The notes beneath the pieces were generated by a model that made no database searches, had not been told where the DNA came from, and saw only the letters and a program-made list of their open reading frames with translations. This document shows, piece after piece, positions 63,420 to 64,000 of a stretch of 64,000 bases of DNA (its first letter is position 1; the number at the start of each line of letters is the position of its first letter). This DNA comes from Vanilla planifolia. Taxonomy: Eukaryota > Streptophyta > Magnoliopsida > Asparagales > Orchidaceae. The position numbers were made by a program, and so were the translations under genes. The DNA is taken from NCBI GenBank assembly GCA_023846275.1, contig CM043878.1:11725501-11789500 (forward strand). Direction: 5' to 3'.

Positions 63420-64000
63420 GGTTAGGGTTTTCGAAGGAGACCGCTAGGAAAAGGGGGAGGTAGAGACGAGAGAGAACTAAGAAACAAAAGTGACGAACTT
63501 ATTTCGTACACCATTTGAAAAATTCTTTTTTTTCTTTTTTTTTTGTTGTTGAATTCATTCAATTTTTTGAAAAAAAACATTTTAAAATTATCTTACAAAA
63601 ACTATTTTGTTTTAGTAATATTAATATTTTGAGATTTTATTGTTGGAATTTAAGATTTATTTTGATCAAAACTTTGAAATACATTTGAGAAAAAAAGATA
63701 AAACCCAATTATGTAAGACAATATCTCCTTAAGTTGTCTGATTTTAACCCAAATGTATTTTGTTATCAAAAAAATATTTTAATATCTTAAAATTGTGATA
63801 TTATATATAAATTGTTAAATCATTCCTCCATATACTATGACAATATTCAACATTGTATCTCTTAATCTACAAATCAATTAGAAGTCTCTCCTTAATAATT
63901 CATTTCTTTGAAATATCACTTAACAAATACTCTTCTACTTTTTTAAATCTTGAAGGTTATAGACTTGTCAATTTTAACTTAGTTTGTCTTCATATTACAT
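63420..64000. other. Upstream flank of TPR gene and AT-rich sequence
   Basis: The first 80 bases are purine-rich and probably 5' UTR of the minus-strand TPR gene. Beyond about 63,520 the sequence is AT-rich with no coding signal. No clear TATA box was found. Confidence 0.5.

Noticed and set aside
1..64000. CRISPR arrays, bacterial operons, tRNA or rRNA genes
   Set aside because: No regularly spaced repeats, no operon-like gene packing and no recognisable tRNA or rRNA sequence were seen in this plant nuclear window.

Overview
This is eukaryotic nuclear DNA, almost certainly from a flowering plant. Genes are split by GT-AG introns, and the proteins match plant versions of known families. The background is AT-rich and full of retroelement debris, while some exons (TMEM45-like, RING-H2, TPR, start of CHR19-like) are clearly GC-richer. 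Several introns run from 2 to nearly 11 kb. A lineage with TE-inflated introns, such as a palm- or orchid-like monocot or an early-diverging angiosperm, would fit, but this is inference and the species cannot be read from the window.

Layout. (1) 1-8,347, minus strand: the 5' two-fifths of a UFL1-type E3 UFM1-protein ligase; six exons recovered by splice-site reading, the rest off the left edge. (2) 8.4-13.8 kb: gene-poor, with a degenerate Ty3/gypsy integrase and one orphan exon-like ORF. (3) 13,777-14,691, minus: an intact single-exon TMEM45/DUF716 membrane protein. (4) 14.7-17.8 kb: very AT-rich spacer. (5) 17,775-49,886, plus: a complete SNF2-family chromatin remodeller of the ETL1/SMARCAD1 group (CHR19-like), 12 exons and 747 codons spread over 32 kb. 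Its introns hold gypsy RT, LINE RT, LTR/PBS-like and unidentified element remnants. (6) 51,201-51,728, plus: an intact ATL-type RING-H2 protein. (7) 51.7-62.4 kb: no gene recognised; diverged repeats, including a copy of sequence also present in CHR19-like intron 11, and a 33-bp inverted repeat. (8) 62,412-63,419, minus: an intact chloroplast-targeted TPR protein.

The five genes do not form a functional cluster: they cover protein UFMylation, an unknown membrane function, chromatin remodelling, ubiquitination and plastid biology. I found no convincing new biological system. The points most worth checking are a possible alternative C-terminus of the CHR19-like protein, the sequence shared between its intron 11 and the downstream spacer, the foldback repeat near 53.6-53.8 kb, the LTR/PBS-like junctions in intron 8, and a possibly captured exon near 12.7 kb.
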